A stretch of DNA of 64,000 nt from Reticulitermes speratus. Taxonomy: Eukaryota > Arthropoda > Insecta > Blattodea > Rhinotermitidae. The notes below the pieces were generated by a model. That model was not told where the DNA came from and made no database searches. It saw nothing but the letters and a program-made list of their open reading frames with translations. The DNA is taken from contig JAJKFL010000042.1 in the NCBI GenBank assembly GCA_021186555.1, forward strand, positions 27,093,521 to 27,157,520, in the 5' to 3' direction. Each line of letters opens with the position of its first letter. Positions within the stretch are counted from its first letter, which is position 1. Made by a program: the position numbers and the translations under genes. Positions 22,060-32,705 of this stretch are shown piece after piece.

Positions 22060-22218
22060 TGGTGCTCTTTTGCAGATTTAAGAGCCTGGAAGTCTGGTTG
22101 AAGCAATGAGATTTCAACCTTGCATCTGGTACCACATCTAGCTTGTGTATGATGCGAAACTCTTGCAATGACTCTGTGGCCCCGTAGGGGTCCACGGCCC
22201 ACAAGTTGGGAACCACTG
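22060..22218 (-). mobile_element. hAT-like terminal fragment
   Basis: The minus strand starts CAGTGGTTCCCAACTTGTGG and continues GCCGTGGACCCC, a typical end of many hAT-derived elements. I found no matching opposite end or 8 bp duplication, so only one end is supported. Confidence 0.4.
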
Positions 22219-22686
22219 ACCCAGTACATGTGTCCTCTTCAAGATTGGGCGATATGTTTGGAGAAGAAGTAGGCATATGTTATTGCGTGTTCGGGCTTGC
22301 TATACAGAGTGACAGATACAGATACTGCTGTCCGCACGCTGTGTCTAGATATTAAATCAAAATGTCGTGCCTGCGAAGAAGATAATTGAAGGCAGGTGTT
22401 CGTATTGTGGATGAGAACGAGTTGCTTTAAATATGAATCGAATAAATCTGAATTGGAATTCTCACTCTCGTCTCCCTTATGCGAATTATGTTAGCAAAGA
22501 GGGTTTGGCTGAAGTTTATTGAACGAATTGCCATTTCCTGAAGAACGCCTTCTCCAGTTGTGTTGTTCAGAGTTACTATGACCCTTCCGTTTTGACTCCA
22601 CAATTACCAGAGTACATTATAAACATTGTGTTACGTATCTAAAGTTACCAGTGTACTGTGTAGTCTCCTGATGATATAAAATGTAG

Positions 22687-22925
22687 GCTGTGCAATGGCT
22701 CGTGCGGTTAGTCGACGGCATGTCCCCTGTGGGCCCGGGTTCGATCCCAGGTCAGTCTATGGATTTGTGGAGGACAAAGTGGCACTGCGACAAGTCTTTT
22801 CTGACTACTTGGTCTTCCTCTGTGTCGTTCCGCCAGTGCTCCATACTCATACTTAATTCATCTACAACTGACTCTGTTATAACTTTAGCAGTTGAGAGCG
22901 TCGTTAAATAAGTACTTCGATTTTG
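22687..22925 (+). repeat. SINE family B copy, full length
   Basis: Has an A-box-like region (TGCGGTTAGTCGACGGCATG) and a near-perfect B box, GGGTTCGATCCCAGG. The body reads GGACAAAGTGGCACTGCGAC and CGCCAGTGCTCCATACTC, and the end GAGAGCGTCGTTAAATAA. This is the best preserved B head in the window. Confidence 0.85.
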
Positions 22926-23429
22926 ATATAAAATACATCAAAATATAAACGAGTAGACGTGCTCTGTGAGTACTTAAAGTGGATGGTGACGAAGATTAGA
23001 GAACGGAACTTTGAAAATTTCGGACCCACTGGTAGGCACAGTGGGGGAATCTAATATCCTTCATCAGTACTCGGTCAGATAATTATTACCTTACTTGTCT
23101 TCAAGTATAAGTAGTTTGAAACATTTCTGTAAAGAATGTGTGGTAGAAAAAGGCAGCGAACTTATTCCATTTTGCTAAATTGGGCGGTCCATATGATGAC
23201 TTCAGATTCTTGGGAAATAAAGGGGGGGGGGGGGGGAGAAATATGTCCGGAGAGAAAATAGCGTTTTTGAAGATGAATTGTAGTGTAAAATTTCATTACA
23301 CTTTGTTAAAAGTTTTCCAAAAAAATGCAATACTGAGCCATTAAATTGGCTTTGTTGTTTGTCAGCAAGCGTTGTTGATCTTATGGTGATTCATGCGCTT
23401 TGTGTTTGTACTATAACTAACTCCATCGA
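22926..23429. other. unassigned sequence with poly-G tract
   Basis: Contains a run of about 14 G at 23222-23235. Nothing else recognised. Confidence 0.4.
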
Positions 23430-24777
23430 GCAGAGTCCTTCTTGAGAAGCTAACAGGTCGTCAGCTAGTCAAGAAATTCCCCGCGTTATATGGAACCCGA
23501 AGGTTCATTACCGTATTCACAAGAGCCCAGGACCTGTCCCTATCCTGAGCCATATCAATCCAGTCCATACCCTCCAATCCCACTTCTTGAAGATCCATTT
23601 TAATATTATCCTCCCATCTACGCCTGGGTTTTCTAAGTGGTCTCCTTCCCTCAGGTCCTTTTGTCCTGCATTGTGATCTCGAGACATGACCATGTACTTA
23701 GTTTTCTCAGCATTTACTTCTAGACCGATCTCCTTACTAGCGACTACTAAAGCTTCTTTTTTTTCTTTATACCATGTATGCTTCCGCCCAGTATATTAAC
23801 ATCATCAGCATAAACTAGAAGCTGATGTGTACCATTTAATTTCAAGCCCTCCTGGTATGCCTGAACCCGCCTAATGGCATATTCCAAAGCAAAGTTGAAA
23901 AGCAATGGCGATAAAGCAGCTCCTTGTTTCAAACCATTCTTCATAGGAAATGTGCCAGACAAATGTTTGCCTACCCGGACTCTGCTATAGGTTTCTTTTA
24001 GACACATTTTTACTAGCCTTACTAGTTTCATAGGGATACCAAACTCAAAGACAATATTATACAAGACCTCCCTCCTAACTGAATCATTGGCTAACTTGAA
24101 GTATATAAATAGCTGATGCACTGCCTCATTGTATTCCCATTTTTTCTCAAGTATTTGACGAATGCAGAATATATGATCAGTAGTCGACCTGTTACGTCTA
24201 AATCCACACTGATGCTCCCCAATAATTTCCTCTGCATATGGAGTTAACCTTGCCAGAAGGATGTTGGATAAAATTTTGTATGTGGTTGACAAAGTTATAT
24301 GCCTCGATAATTACTGCAATCTGTTTTATCGACCTTCTTATAAATAGGTACAAAGATTGACTCCTTCCACTGCTCAGGCAATTCCTCTTTATTCCAAATA
24401 GAATTAATAAGTTTATGGATGTCAACGAATTGTCCTACCTTCTGCTGGTGATTTGTACCTTTGTAACTTTTCAATAGCCATCTCCACCTCAGAGGCACTG
24501 GGCTCAGGCACCAGTGGCTCTGCTGTATGTATTTAAGTCTGCCTAACATCATTAACCCCATGTACATTCAATAGCTGAGAGAAGTGATTCCTCCACCTAG
24601 CCAAAATACTGTGGGAGTCTGCAACCAAATCACCCTTCTCATCCTTTACTACATAATTTCTAGGCTGATAACCCTTCTTAAAGTCCCTGTTGCCACTATA
24701 CAAGTCTCTGATATTCTTGTTGTTACTGTTTGTTTCAAGTTAATTAATTTTAGCTTTCAGATATTCCTTGAGTATAG
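23430..24777 (-). pseudogene. LINE reverse transcriptase, decayed and internally deleted
   Basis: Read on the minus strand from 24777 it gives an upstream region (RDFKKGYQPRN, then WNKEELPEQWKESIFVPIYK and TDCSNYRGI), then after a frameshift near 24295 the reverse transcriptase palm. Palm motifs are [33 protein letters not shown] and [12 protein letters not shown]. The YADD active-site motif is intact. The first catalytic block reads IYFKLANDS where the family has an aspartate (DFKKAYDS type), so catalysis is unlikely. After KTKYMVMSRD the sequence jumps near 23665 to a C-terminal segment ([17 protein letters not shown]), so the middle of the C-terminal region has been deleted. The rest to 23430 matches the terminal repeat also found at 38.4 kb and 4.64 kb. 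Confidence 0.85.
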
Positions 24778-24829
24778 CCAGAAGTATGATATACTCAGTC
24801 TAAACACACCTTCTGTTTCTTAAACAAAA

Positions 24830-24875
24830 CCAGCTGCATGTTTCGGCTAATATAGACATCACGAGGCTGATCGCA
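24830..24875 (-). repeat. degenerate hammerhead-like segment
   Basis: The minus strand reads CCTCGTGATG...GCCGAAACATGCAGC. It has the family's GCNACATGTTTC-type flank, but the CTGANGA core is altered, so activity is unlikely. It directly follows the 5' limit of the LINE remnant. Confidence 0.4.
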
Positions 24876-25110
24876 AAAATAAAAAGGAGAGTTTACAGAT
24901 GCATGAGAAGTTTGAGGTCTCGAACCTTACAAATATATTATTATGTAATATACATAAGATAGATATGCAGCCTTAGAAATTGAGATATTATGAAGTTTAT
25001 AAAATTGCATGTTATATAAGTTTAAAAGGAACTGAGGAAGTATGTTGAATGTATAATAATATTAATAAAATATAATATTTAAAAGATTAAAGTAGAGAAA
25101 GCTTGTGCGA

Positions 25111-25160
25111 GTTTTTTTTTTGGGGGGGGACCAGCCGTCTCCCCCCCCACCAAAAAAATA
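25111..25160. repeat. homopolymer hairpin
   Basis: A T-run followed by eight G, then an 11 bp loop, then C-run and A-run, so the two halves can pair. This may also be a region prone to assembly or sequencing error. Confidence 0.6.
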
Positions 25161-26001
25161 CCTCGCCTACGCTTTTCCATAAAGGGGCTCGACACCAAGA
25201 CATACCGATTGTCAGACGTCAGTTATCAATGGGCTTCGACTTTGCCTTCTGTGTTCAACAGGTTACCGTAACTGCAGTGCAGTATGCTGAGTTCACAGTC
25301 CTGTTGAAATGTGGATGTTTTCTTACTGTACGAGTCCCTACCATCATCTGCAGGACGGTACCAGGTGGAGGAGTAACTGAATTTCTGTCATTTTCTATCA
25401 TTTTGTCTGTATAAAAATCAGAAGACTGGGATAGTGTGTACGGGGATTTCAGCAACAAACTACCGTAAGGTTTGTGAACTGGAGGAACGGAAATTACTAT
25501 ATTTCTGAACAACTTGGCTGTTAAATTTATTTGTTTATTGTTTCAGATTTACAACATACCTTACGTCGTATTTACAGTTTTCACTTATGCTCAGCTTAGT
25601 CCGTGGATCAGTACCGTCCTTCTGTACACAAAAGTGTGTCCTTAATTCACACATAGAGGCATTTAATGTATCCAAGACACCATGACCCAACCTATCTGCT
25701 GTTAGGTGTTCTTTAATCCAGTGCATAACGTGAAAAACATTTTTGGCTTATGTCCACGTAGGGTCTTCCAGTTCCCGAATCCCTAGCACTAGCGTATATG
25801 TAGCCAATTGTAAAACTAACTGAAGAAACTTTAATTGGTGGGCTGTCATCGCAAAGTTATGATGCCTTAATTTAATATTTGCGTGGATATAATACATTTT
25901 AATATTATTAGGTCATTTTTTATCTTACCACTACCGTTCATTATTTCCTCACGCTATTCCAATTTGCCGTGAGTTGGGGTAGTTCAACGTATTTCAAGTA
26001 A
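25161..26001. other. unassigned sequence
   Basis: Open frames of up to 103 codons overlap on both strands with no recognisable domain. Confidence 0.4.
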
Positions 26002-26015
26002 CATTAGGTGGGTTT

Positions 26016-26263
26016 TTTTTTTCTGGCTCAACAGCCCTAGTGGGCCTAGGCCTCGACCATGTCGAGGTTTAGAGATGACACTCATACATACCACATTCGG
26101 TAGGACTCCTCTGGACGAGTGATCGGTCCGTCGCAGAGACCTCTACCTGACAACACACAACACTCATAACAGACATCCATGCCCCCGGCGGGATTCGAAC
26201 CCGCAGGCTACGAAGCGAGCGGCCGCAGACCCACGCCTTAGACCGTGCGGCCACCGGGATCGG
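26016..26263 (-). repeat. SINE family C copy with target duplication
   Basis: The minus strand starts GCCGATCCCGGTGGCCGCAC and contains CGGTCTAAGGCG and a perfect B box in GCGGGTTCGAATCCCGCCGG, a tRNA-derived head. The element ends in a poly-A run (plus-strand T-run at 26013-26022). It is flanked by CATTAGGTGGGTTT (26002-26015) and CATTATGTGGGTTT (26264-26277), a 14 bp duplication with one difference. Size and duplication fit LINE-mobilised SINE insertion. Confidence 0.88.
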
Positions 26264-26282
26264 CATTATGTGGGTTTACTCG

Positions 26283-26960
26283 CCATGTTTAAATAACGTG
26301 CTGGAAAAGGTTTCCGTCCACTCTCAGACACGCATCAGATCTAAAAACAACACGTTCTTTGCACTTCAGATTTCTCTCGGTCAAATTGAAGACACTACAT
26401 TCTGAATGCTTTGTTTCATATCCGCATCTGTACAATGATTATTGCTATACACTTTATCCTTTAACATGCCCCACAAGTAAAGTCAACTGCACCGGTTGAA
26501 ATCTGGAAAATAAGGAGACTGCGATCTACTGATTTTTATTCTGTCACCAAAAACACTCTGTAAACAACGATTAGAATTGTGTGGTGTGAATTGCAGTGTT
26601 TTGCTTAAGAAGAAGAAAAGTTTCCCTCATTGGGTCACGTGTGCAAAGCATTGAGTCAGAATGAGTGTAACATCGGTGTCAATTATGGTATTAGAAAAAA
26701 CTGGGCCCAATAATCCGAGTTGCATTCATAGCACACCACGCACAAACTTTGTCATGTAATGGCACTTCCTGGATTAATATGGGATTTTATGCAGACCAGT
26801 AACTATTTTCTGAGAGTTCACGTACCCACTGATATTAAGTCGAGATTTGTCGATAAAGAGAAAAAGTGGGGGGTCTGTTTCTCCATGCACCCCACGACGA
26901 TATTAATTCACAAAATTCAGTTTCGCTTCACGATCTCTGTCACGGAGTTGTGAAGCGCAG
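26283..26960 (-). pseudogene. DDE transposase remnant (mariner-like)
   Basis: Read on the minus strand with stops and frameshifts, the order of blocks matches insect DDE transposase relics. NISGYVNSQK comes first, then PLHDQKVCVWC-type (here CHYMTKFVRGVL) and LLGPVFSNTIIDTDV, then LTQCFAHVTQ. Further on come LYLWGMLKDKVYSNNHC (family LWGxLKDKVYxNNP) and a C-terminal RVDGNLFQHVI. At least four stops interrupt it and the catalytic DN motif is lost. Several frames are needed, so the copy is long dead. Confidence 0.65.
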
Positions 26961-27208
26961 TTGCCTTTTGTGTGTGCAAACCCATCAGGTTTTTTTTCGT
27001 TTTCTGCTGAAGATGCAGATACGCCAGTATGCTGCTCTATTAATGCGCGTGTGGGCACGCCGCTGAGTGGGCTGCGTCCTGTACCATAAGTAAGCAGACA
27101 GGAATTGACAAACGATATTGGTCAGATAAAATAATGCCCCTGTGTAAGCTCATGCCTACGCTACTTTGGGTGTTGTGAAATTAAAAAGGATGTTCAGCTT
27201 TGACAGTT

Positions 27209-27778
27209 GGGGCGCGTACTCACCAGCCGAGTCGAGTCGAGTCGAGTCGAGTCGAGTCCCATGAGTCTTGCTGAGTCGAGAGTCTTTATGCTGCATGTTT
27301 CATTTTCGTCAGTAGGACGCCAGTGATCGGGCATGACGGCTGCTGTTTTGCGTTGGGAAATTAATCTAGAAAAGTTTATTTTTTCAAGTCAAGGGCCACC
27401 AGGCAATCTACGATGCCTCTGGTTGTGAACATAGAAATGGAGACTACATAGCCGGCGTTTGGTAAGAATTGCACGGAAGAAGGGCTGAATATTCCAAATT
27501 CCAGTCCCTTCATGTTTATTGGATGCACCCACGTGTTTCGTCTCTTCCAACGCAACCTCCTTCTCCACATAATTGTGTGCAAAACAAGCAGGTTAAAATT
27601 TGCCATCGTTGTAGATTTCTTTACTTGTGCACTGTTCAAATAGTACTAAAAACCTATTGGATTCGTACGGGACTTGACTGGACTCGACTCGGTCGGTGTG
27701 CACCCCCCCCCCCCTCCCCCAACTCACGATCTGACTAGACTCGACTCGACTGGACTCTCTTGGTTGGGTACGCACTCT
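27209..27778 (-). mobile_element. PIF/Harbinger-like deletion derivative
   Basis: The left end GGGGCGCGTACTCACCAGCC and the right end (reverse complement) AGAGTGCGTACCCAACCAAG are similar inverted termini. Both are followed inward by GAGTC pentamers, six in tandem on the left (27228-27257) and scattered and inverted on the right (27669-27757). The interior encodes a Harbinger-type N-terminal block on the minus strand. I could not find a convincing 3 bp target duplication, so the exact ends are uncertain. Confidence 0.5.
27376..27639 (-). pseudogene. HARBI1-like transposase N-terminal fragment
   Basis: An arginine-rich stretch and WVHPI (RRRLRWKRRNTWVHPINMKG) resemble the N terminus of HARBI1-like nucleases (RRR...WVHPI...). 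The DDE catalytic domain is missing within the element's 570 bp, so it cannot encode active transposase. The frame is open for 87 codons, but the match fades after SSVQFLP. Confidence 0.5.
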
Positions 27779-28247
27779 TATACTTGTTTAGGATTTGCCG
27801 AAAACATGTCCAGTACTCACACTGTGAAGTGCTTAATCACCAGGGCATGACTACATGGGACAGTGGAGTTGTACACACGTTTTTACACCCGGCGTGCTAC
27901 ACGGAGGTGAGTGGTCTTTTTCACATTCTGCGACCTTTGCTGACAGACAAAGGATCTTGAGACTCGCTGCTTGGGAGACTGGGCCTCAGTCATTCTACAC
28001 GTGGTGGTTATCATTACCGAAAAAAGAAACCCGACAATCCAGCACATAGCCTCCCACCCACCCACTCGTGTACCAAATATATGTGCCGGTTTTATTAAAT
28101 TCGACAAACTTGATACGGCAACGAAACCCATAAGTGCTGAAGGCATACGTGGCAGTAGTTACTATGAAGCAGGTCTGATTATGGAATCAGGTAAGTAGAC
28201 TTACTGCAGTCCATATGAGCTTTAGTCCAAAGGCAGGCAAGTGAAAC

Positions 28248-28398
28248 GAACACGAAGGATACTATTCGACGCAGCCGAAACAAACCGAACACGCAAAGGT
28301 ACCATTCACCGTGGCCCGAAACTAAAACGGAACAGGCAGGATGTTACTTGCCGCGCCCAAACCTGAAACCGAATACGTAGTCCACTCGCCGCACCACA
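28248..28398. repeat. short tandem repeat, about 41 bp unit
   Basis: Four imperfect units begin GAACACG, GAACACGC, GAACAGGC and GAATACG (28248, 28287, 28330, 28371). Each has a C/G/T-rich middle (ATTCGACGC, ATTCACCGT, ACTTGCCGC, CACTCGCCG) and ends CCGAAACNAACC or CTGAAACC. Unit lengths are 39, 43, 41 and a partial 28. Confidence 0.65.
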
Positions 28399-29567
28399 AA
28401 GAATACCACTAATGCTTACCAAAATTACGATTGGACCTATGGGGCCATGAAAAAAAGACTTGTCACTTGACACCTTCTGATAACTTGAAATGATGACAAA
28501 CATGAAACAGCCTGAGTTTGCGCCATCACGACGTTAGGTGAGTTCAACGATTTGTTGTTTTATTTCGGTTATTACGAGGGTAGGTCGTCGTCACAAAGTG
28601 TACGGGTACTTTAACGGGGGGTGGGGGAGTTGGTAATGGAAGTGATTTTAATGTATCAAATACCAGGTCCGTTTAAATACTATTGTTATTCGTGTGCTAA
28701 GAAGAGAGCGTACAGATGATACGGAGACATTTAGCACTAGATATAATCTAGTGGTTAGCGTTCATTAGTATTCCCAGTCCAACATAATATTAGTAACTTT
28801 ACTGTTGTGTGAAGAATACATGTTAGGGATCTTATTGTGTGTAATAAAATTTATGTAACTAAGATATTACCGTGCTTGCGCATGTTTATTTTTGATTCGC
28901 GTTTTCCGAACAAGTAGTAGAATCACAATTGTATGAGACGAATCACACCAGGAAATGTTGCAGGGTGTAATCGTGATTCATATTTTCGAAAAAAAAAAAA
29001 AAAAAAGCGCGGGGTGAAACCAGAAGCTTCCAGACTGGTTTTTATTCCGTTTGTTGCCAGAGATTTCGCGAAAATGGGTTTTCTTTGCTACTTTTGTAGC
29101 GGTAGTACAGTAATATCGAGATGGGATACGAAGTAGATGCAGACCGCAGAACAGCGAAAAGTTCACTTGTGTTTCAGCATCAAACTTCATGTGAAATATT
29201 CCGAGAAGCCCTGAAAAAAGGCGAGAAATGCATTGTTTTGTAGGCCAGTACTGTGGGGTGCTGTGTGATACCTTTTCAGTCGCTTTGTGTTACCGACTAA
29301 TACTGAAAATAATGGATAAGAATATAAGCAGTTCATAAAAGGGGTGGCAGAGGACAAACTTGTGACCCTTGCGAAAGTGTAATGTGACATTGAATTTACG
29401 GTGATATACACAGTGTGCTCAAAATGTGTGTGAGAGTTTTGTTTTGGAAAGTTTAAGTCAGAAAGACAACTGGACAGATCCAAGTGGTTTAGTTTTTAAT
29501 CGCCTGATTCATGAGACGTAACGAAATGATTTAATTTTATATTGTTCATACCGTGCATTGTCGCTAA
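28399..29567. other. unassigned sequence
   Basis: Contains a run of about 18 A (28989-29006), possibly the tail of an otherwise unrecognised insertion. No supported coding frame. Confidence 0.4.
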
Positions 29568-29635
29568 TCAAAACACGCAACACTCAAACCAACAGCATGA
29601 GTGCATTTTGTTGGTTTGAGTACTGTGTGTTTTGA
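29568..29635. repeat. 27 bp-arm hairpin
   Basis: Arms 29568-29594 and 29609-29635 match inversely at 24 of 27 positions with a 14 bp loop, the core being ACTCAAACCAACA. May be the collapsed end pair of a MITE. Confidence 0.75.
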
Positions 29636-30535
29636 AATGATTGAAGTTGTAATATAAACCACAGGATGCCTCAAGAATACGTTCTGCATTCGTAGACCAC
29701 ATTAAATTGATTTGTGTTTATATACAGCTTTGTACTTATGCTGTTTATAATGTTGGTTCAAAGTTTCCCTTTCAGGTATCGATATTATGTTTTTTCTCTG
29801 ATATTTCTTGTAGTGTACTGCCATACCTTAGTGTGCGGATGATTGCAGTAACGTGGCTTGGATGATGCAACCTCCTTGCGTCACAATGTTTATGCTGCCT
29901 TAACTCATATTCTGTTCTCTGAAATTCGGATAATTTCTCACATAATTTCTTCAGCCTGTATTAGGCACACGGTGCTTAAGTGCATGCTTACAGACTCTCT
30001 TGTATTCTGAAACGTACAAACAAAACCAAAGAATTTTCAAAATTATGTTCCCCCACTTTCCCTGTTGAATTTTAACGGGAACATTTTTATTTAATTATTA
30101 AACTGATATATATATATAATTCTTCATTATATACTTATTACGGAGCAGAAAGAAATTTGAAATTAAGTTTGAAGGGATCCGTATGTATTAGGGAGGCAGA
30201 GACAAGAGTGTTTTTCCAGCTGCTTGTCCGATATAGAGGGGGACTGTTGATAAGAGCTGTTTTGTGTGTGGGTGGGTGGAGGAAATGCATCCTGTGACAT
30301 GATAAATGATATTGTCCTACATGTTTTGCGTTTGTACCTTCTTGATATGACGTTATGGAATTGGTTTTTCTGCCTACATATCATTTTGTTTGTTACAATG
30401 TATGAAAATTCGGAAGTGTTTGTGTAATATACGGAATTAATGCATGCTATTTTAAACGCGTATTTACATTTTAATAAGGCTTCAAATGCATCAATACATC
30501 CATTCACCCGATGCGCCCATGCTCTTTGTTACTAG
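29636..30535. other. unassigned sequence
   Basis: AT-rich with no repeat family recognised. It ends in a pyrimidine-leaning stretch and TTGTTACTAG at 30526-30535, a possible 3' splice site for the frame described next. Confidence 0.35.
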
Positions 30536-30556
30536 GCAGCAGTAGCCGACATCACG

Positions 30557-30751
30557 ATGATGGCAAGGCTTGTACTGTATTCCGTATTGATCTGCGTGGT
30601 AGCTGCATTGCTGGCTGCGTCCTACACCCGCCAGGGCTGGCGACTTCTCTTTCGGTTAGCTTTGCGATCCCCTCTGTACACCTGCTGCGGTCTATATTTA
30701 GCTTGCGAACTCTCACTTTGCTCTGTGCACAAGGGCTCAAAAACGACTTGA
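30557..30751 (+). CDS. candidate exon: secreted peptide or membrane-anchored N terminus
   Basis: The frame opens MMARLVLYSVLICVVAALLA, a strong signal-peptide-like N terminus (basic residue, hydrophobic core, small residues AAS near a possible cleavage point), and continues SYTRQGWR. An in-frame TAG lies at 30542-30544, so the start is defined, and the base at -3 is A. A possible 3' splice acceptor (TTACTAG) is at 30535. The open frame runs 64 codons, but past about codon 33 it is unconvincing. A weak GT donor candidate lies at TTTCG/GTTAGC near 30656. I recognise no family. It might be the first coding exon of a neuropeptide or cuticle-type precursor, or a chance frame. Confidence 0.25.
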   Translation: MMARLVLYSVLICVVAALLAASYTRQGWRLLFRLALRSPLYTCCGLYLACELSLCSVHKGSKTT

Positions 30752-30904
30752 CCTACGCTCCGTAAGAAGTTCCTGGAATCCGTTTGTTAAACGGTTTCTT
30801 TCGCGTCTTGCTAGACCGCTTTGAAATCGGGAATATCTTGTTGCAACTTGATGCACCTCCGCCGGTGATATCTAGGGTGTGACACAGGATGTCTTTGAAA
30901 AGGA

Positions 30905-30938
<34 letters not shown>

Positions 30939-31369
30939 TAATCCAGGAAAACGACAACTACAAACTCTGCTGGGATCATATCTTGTGAAAGGACAAGATT
31001 GTTCGTTTCAGTCGGCCAGACATGACAGTGCTTGAAACAAACAAGCAGACAGCATTCGTTGATGTAGCAGACCCACTCACCGACAGTCTGCAAGCCACAA
31101 ATGCAGAAAAGCAGTACAAATAGCATGCTTAGGCAGAGACTCACCAGGCTCAATTTACCACCGCGCATAATGTTCCAGGCACAAAAGTGGTCGTACTAAA
31201 CACCTGCTTACCTGATGACGAGGTTGAAAACTCCTATCGTGTCATTTTAGCATGTTCCCGGCATTATACATTCATTTCAAAATTCCCTGACACAACTTCC
31301 CAGCAGATACTTGGTCAAATGATTCGTCCTCTGGGTGCTCAGTAACACCGGGCATAGCCTGAGACTACC

Positions 31370-31405
<36 letters not shown>

Positions 31406-31547
31406 TTGTCCTTGTGGGCCCCATGAAGGCGTATGGCGGAGTAGTGATATAGCTTGTCATTCATAAACTTGGCAATACGTGTGGCGATAATAAAATAAGG
31501 CGAGGTAATATAATAGTAGTAATAATAATAATAATAATAATAATAAT
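30905..31547. repeat. three (AAT)n microsatellites
   Basis: Pure AAT runs at 30905-30938, 31371-31405 and 31519-31547. They generate artificial poly-isoleucine and poly-tyrosine frames on the minus strand, which I do not annotate. Confidence 0.9.
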
Positions 31548-31584
31548 GATAATACATAAGGCATGTAAAGCAAGTTCCCTCGAA

Positions 31585-31765
31585 CGGTGACTCCTGTTTT
31601 TCATATTTGGGAGATGCCGCCTTTCAAATCTCGCCCGAACACCGATGATGCTGGCTGAGGTTTTCATGGTTCTCGTCAGTCCCTCCAAGCAAGTGTTAGG
31701 ATAGCACTTCAAATAAGGCCACGACCGCTTCTTCCGCATCCTTTCCAATTCATTATTCGCTAATA
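31585..31765 (+). repeat. interspersed repeat family D, copy 2
   Basis: Contains GCTGAGGTTTTCATGGTTCT, CGTCAGTCCCTCCAAGCAAG, GCACTTCAAATAAGGCCACG and CATCCTTTCCAATTCATTAT, aligned with 10500-10700. Confidence 0.6.
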
Positions 31766-31847
31766 ACGCTGCCGTTCGGTGCTCTACAAACTTCAGGTAC
31801 TGATATTATCGTTAGGTGGACCATTAGTAAGTAAATCGAATTTACCA

Positions 31848-31990
31848 AGGCTGCGAGGCTGCCAGTAACGAGCCAGTCTGCAGATTGAAAGACTACAGCT
31901 CGATTCCACATCGTCCAGCAAGGCTCTGGGACCCGCCCACCTTCTGTGCAGTGAATAGCATAGCCTCTGCACCCAGGCCGAAGGCAGTAG
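31848..31990 (+). repeat. diverged SINE A-like element
   Basis: Has an AGCTCGATTCC B-box-like block followed by GGCTCTGGGACCCGCCCACC and TTCTGTGCAGTGAAT, matching the middle of family A, though with lower similarity than the other copies. Confidence 0.4.
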
Positions 31991-32199
31991 AAAATGAAGC
32001 TGCCGTGTCCACGCGCCACATATTGGCACTGCAGTGTTCAAAGCTCAGTATGTAGTGTGTGTGAGTATAAAGTGGGTCCTAATCTTGTATTTGAAATGCG
32101 TTTAATAGCGGGCACATCTGCAGCCCCGTCCACTGCGAGACAAGACCATGCACACGTACTAGTGATGTTATTACTAGTTATGGAAATAGGAGTATCATT

Positions 32200-32390
32200 G
32201 TTAAAATACTATAGTGAAGCTAAGGAGAGAAGTCCCATGGACCTACCTTCTCTTCATCTCCCTCGGACTGTCACACTTCCCCCTCCAGCTTACCTCCTTA
32301 TTATATTCCCCTTTAGTCGCCAAGAAATATTGTCCACACAAATGTTGGTAGTGAGAATGGCGTGATAACCTTCGCTAGCAACAAACATCT
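32200..32390 (+). repeat. repeat family J, copy 1
   Basis: Shares with 33178-33350 (opposite strand) a block that in both directions translates to (A)K(D/E)RSP(I/M)D...PPAY...IF. DNA similarity continues past the stop through GTGATAACCTTCGCTAGCAA, so it is a DNA repeat and not a conserved gene. Confidence 0.55.
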
Positions 32391-32534
32391 GGTATCACAG
32401 TATCGCATGTTTGCGAACAGCAGTGGTCATCAAAAAGAACCGGAGATGTTGCATTGAATATTGTGCTTCCCGTGTAGATCGGATATTTTAAAGTGTTTTA
32501 TGTATGAATGTACAAGGCATGCATAAATCTTAGT

Positions 32535-32705
32535 CAAGTTTTTTGGCATTTTACACCGTGTCGACGGGTAAATAATTACCGACGTTTCGGAGGAGCGTAG
32601 CGCCTCTTCATGGTCATCCAGTGCAAGAATAGTGGGATCTTGGACTGCTTTACCCTGAAGATGGAGGTACGCGTTCCTCTGAAAAGTGCGTAACATGCCA
32701 GTGGA
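32535..32705. repeat. family H element, single-sided
   Basis: Contains ACACCGTGTCGACGGGTAAA, TTACCGACGTTTCGGAGG and CCTCTTCATGGTCATCCAG. On the minus strand this reads ACC, AUGAAGA, GGCG...CUCC, GAAACGUC, GGU, close to the hammerhead-like core except for the first base. Confidence 0.55.

Noticed and set aside
26150..26263. tRNA gene on the minus strand
   Set aside because: The A and B boxes are good, but no acceptor stem or full cloverleaf follows, and the element has a SINE body, poly-A tail and target duplication. The same holds for 35909-36145 and 47545-47768.
30872..31748. Frames with poly-isoleucine or poly-tyrosine
   Set aside because: They are translations of AAT microsatellites.
31994..32365. 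123-codon plus-strand frame as a conserved protein
   Set aside because: The part resembling 33191-33427 belongs to a DNA repeat whose similarity continues beyond the stop codon.
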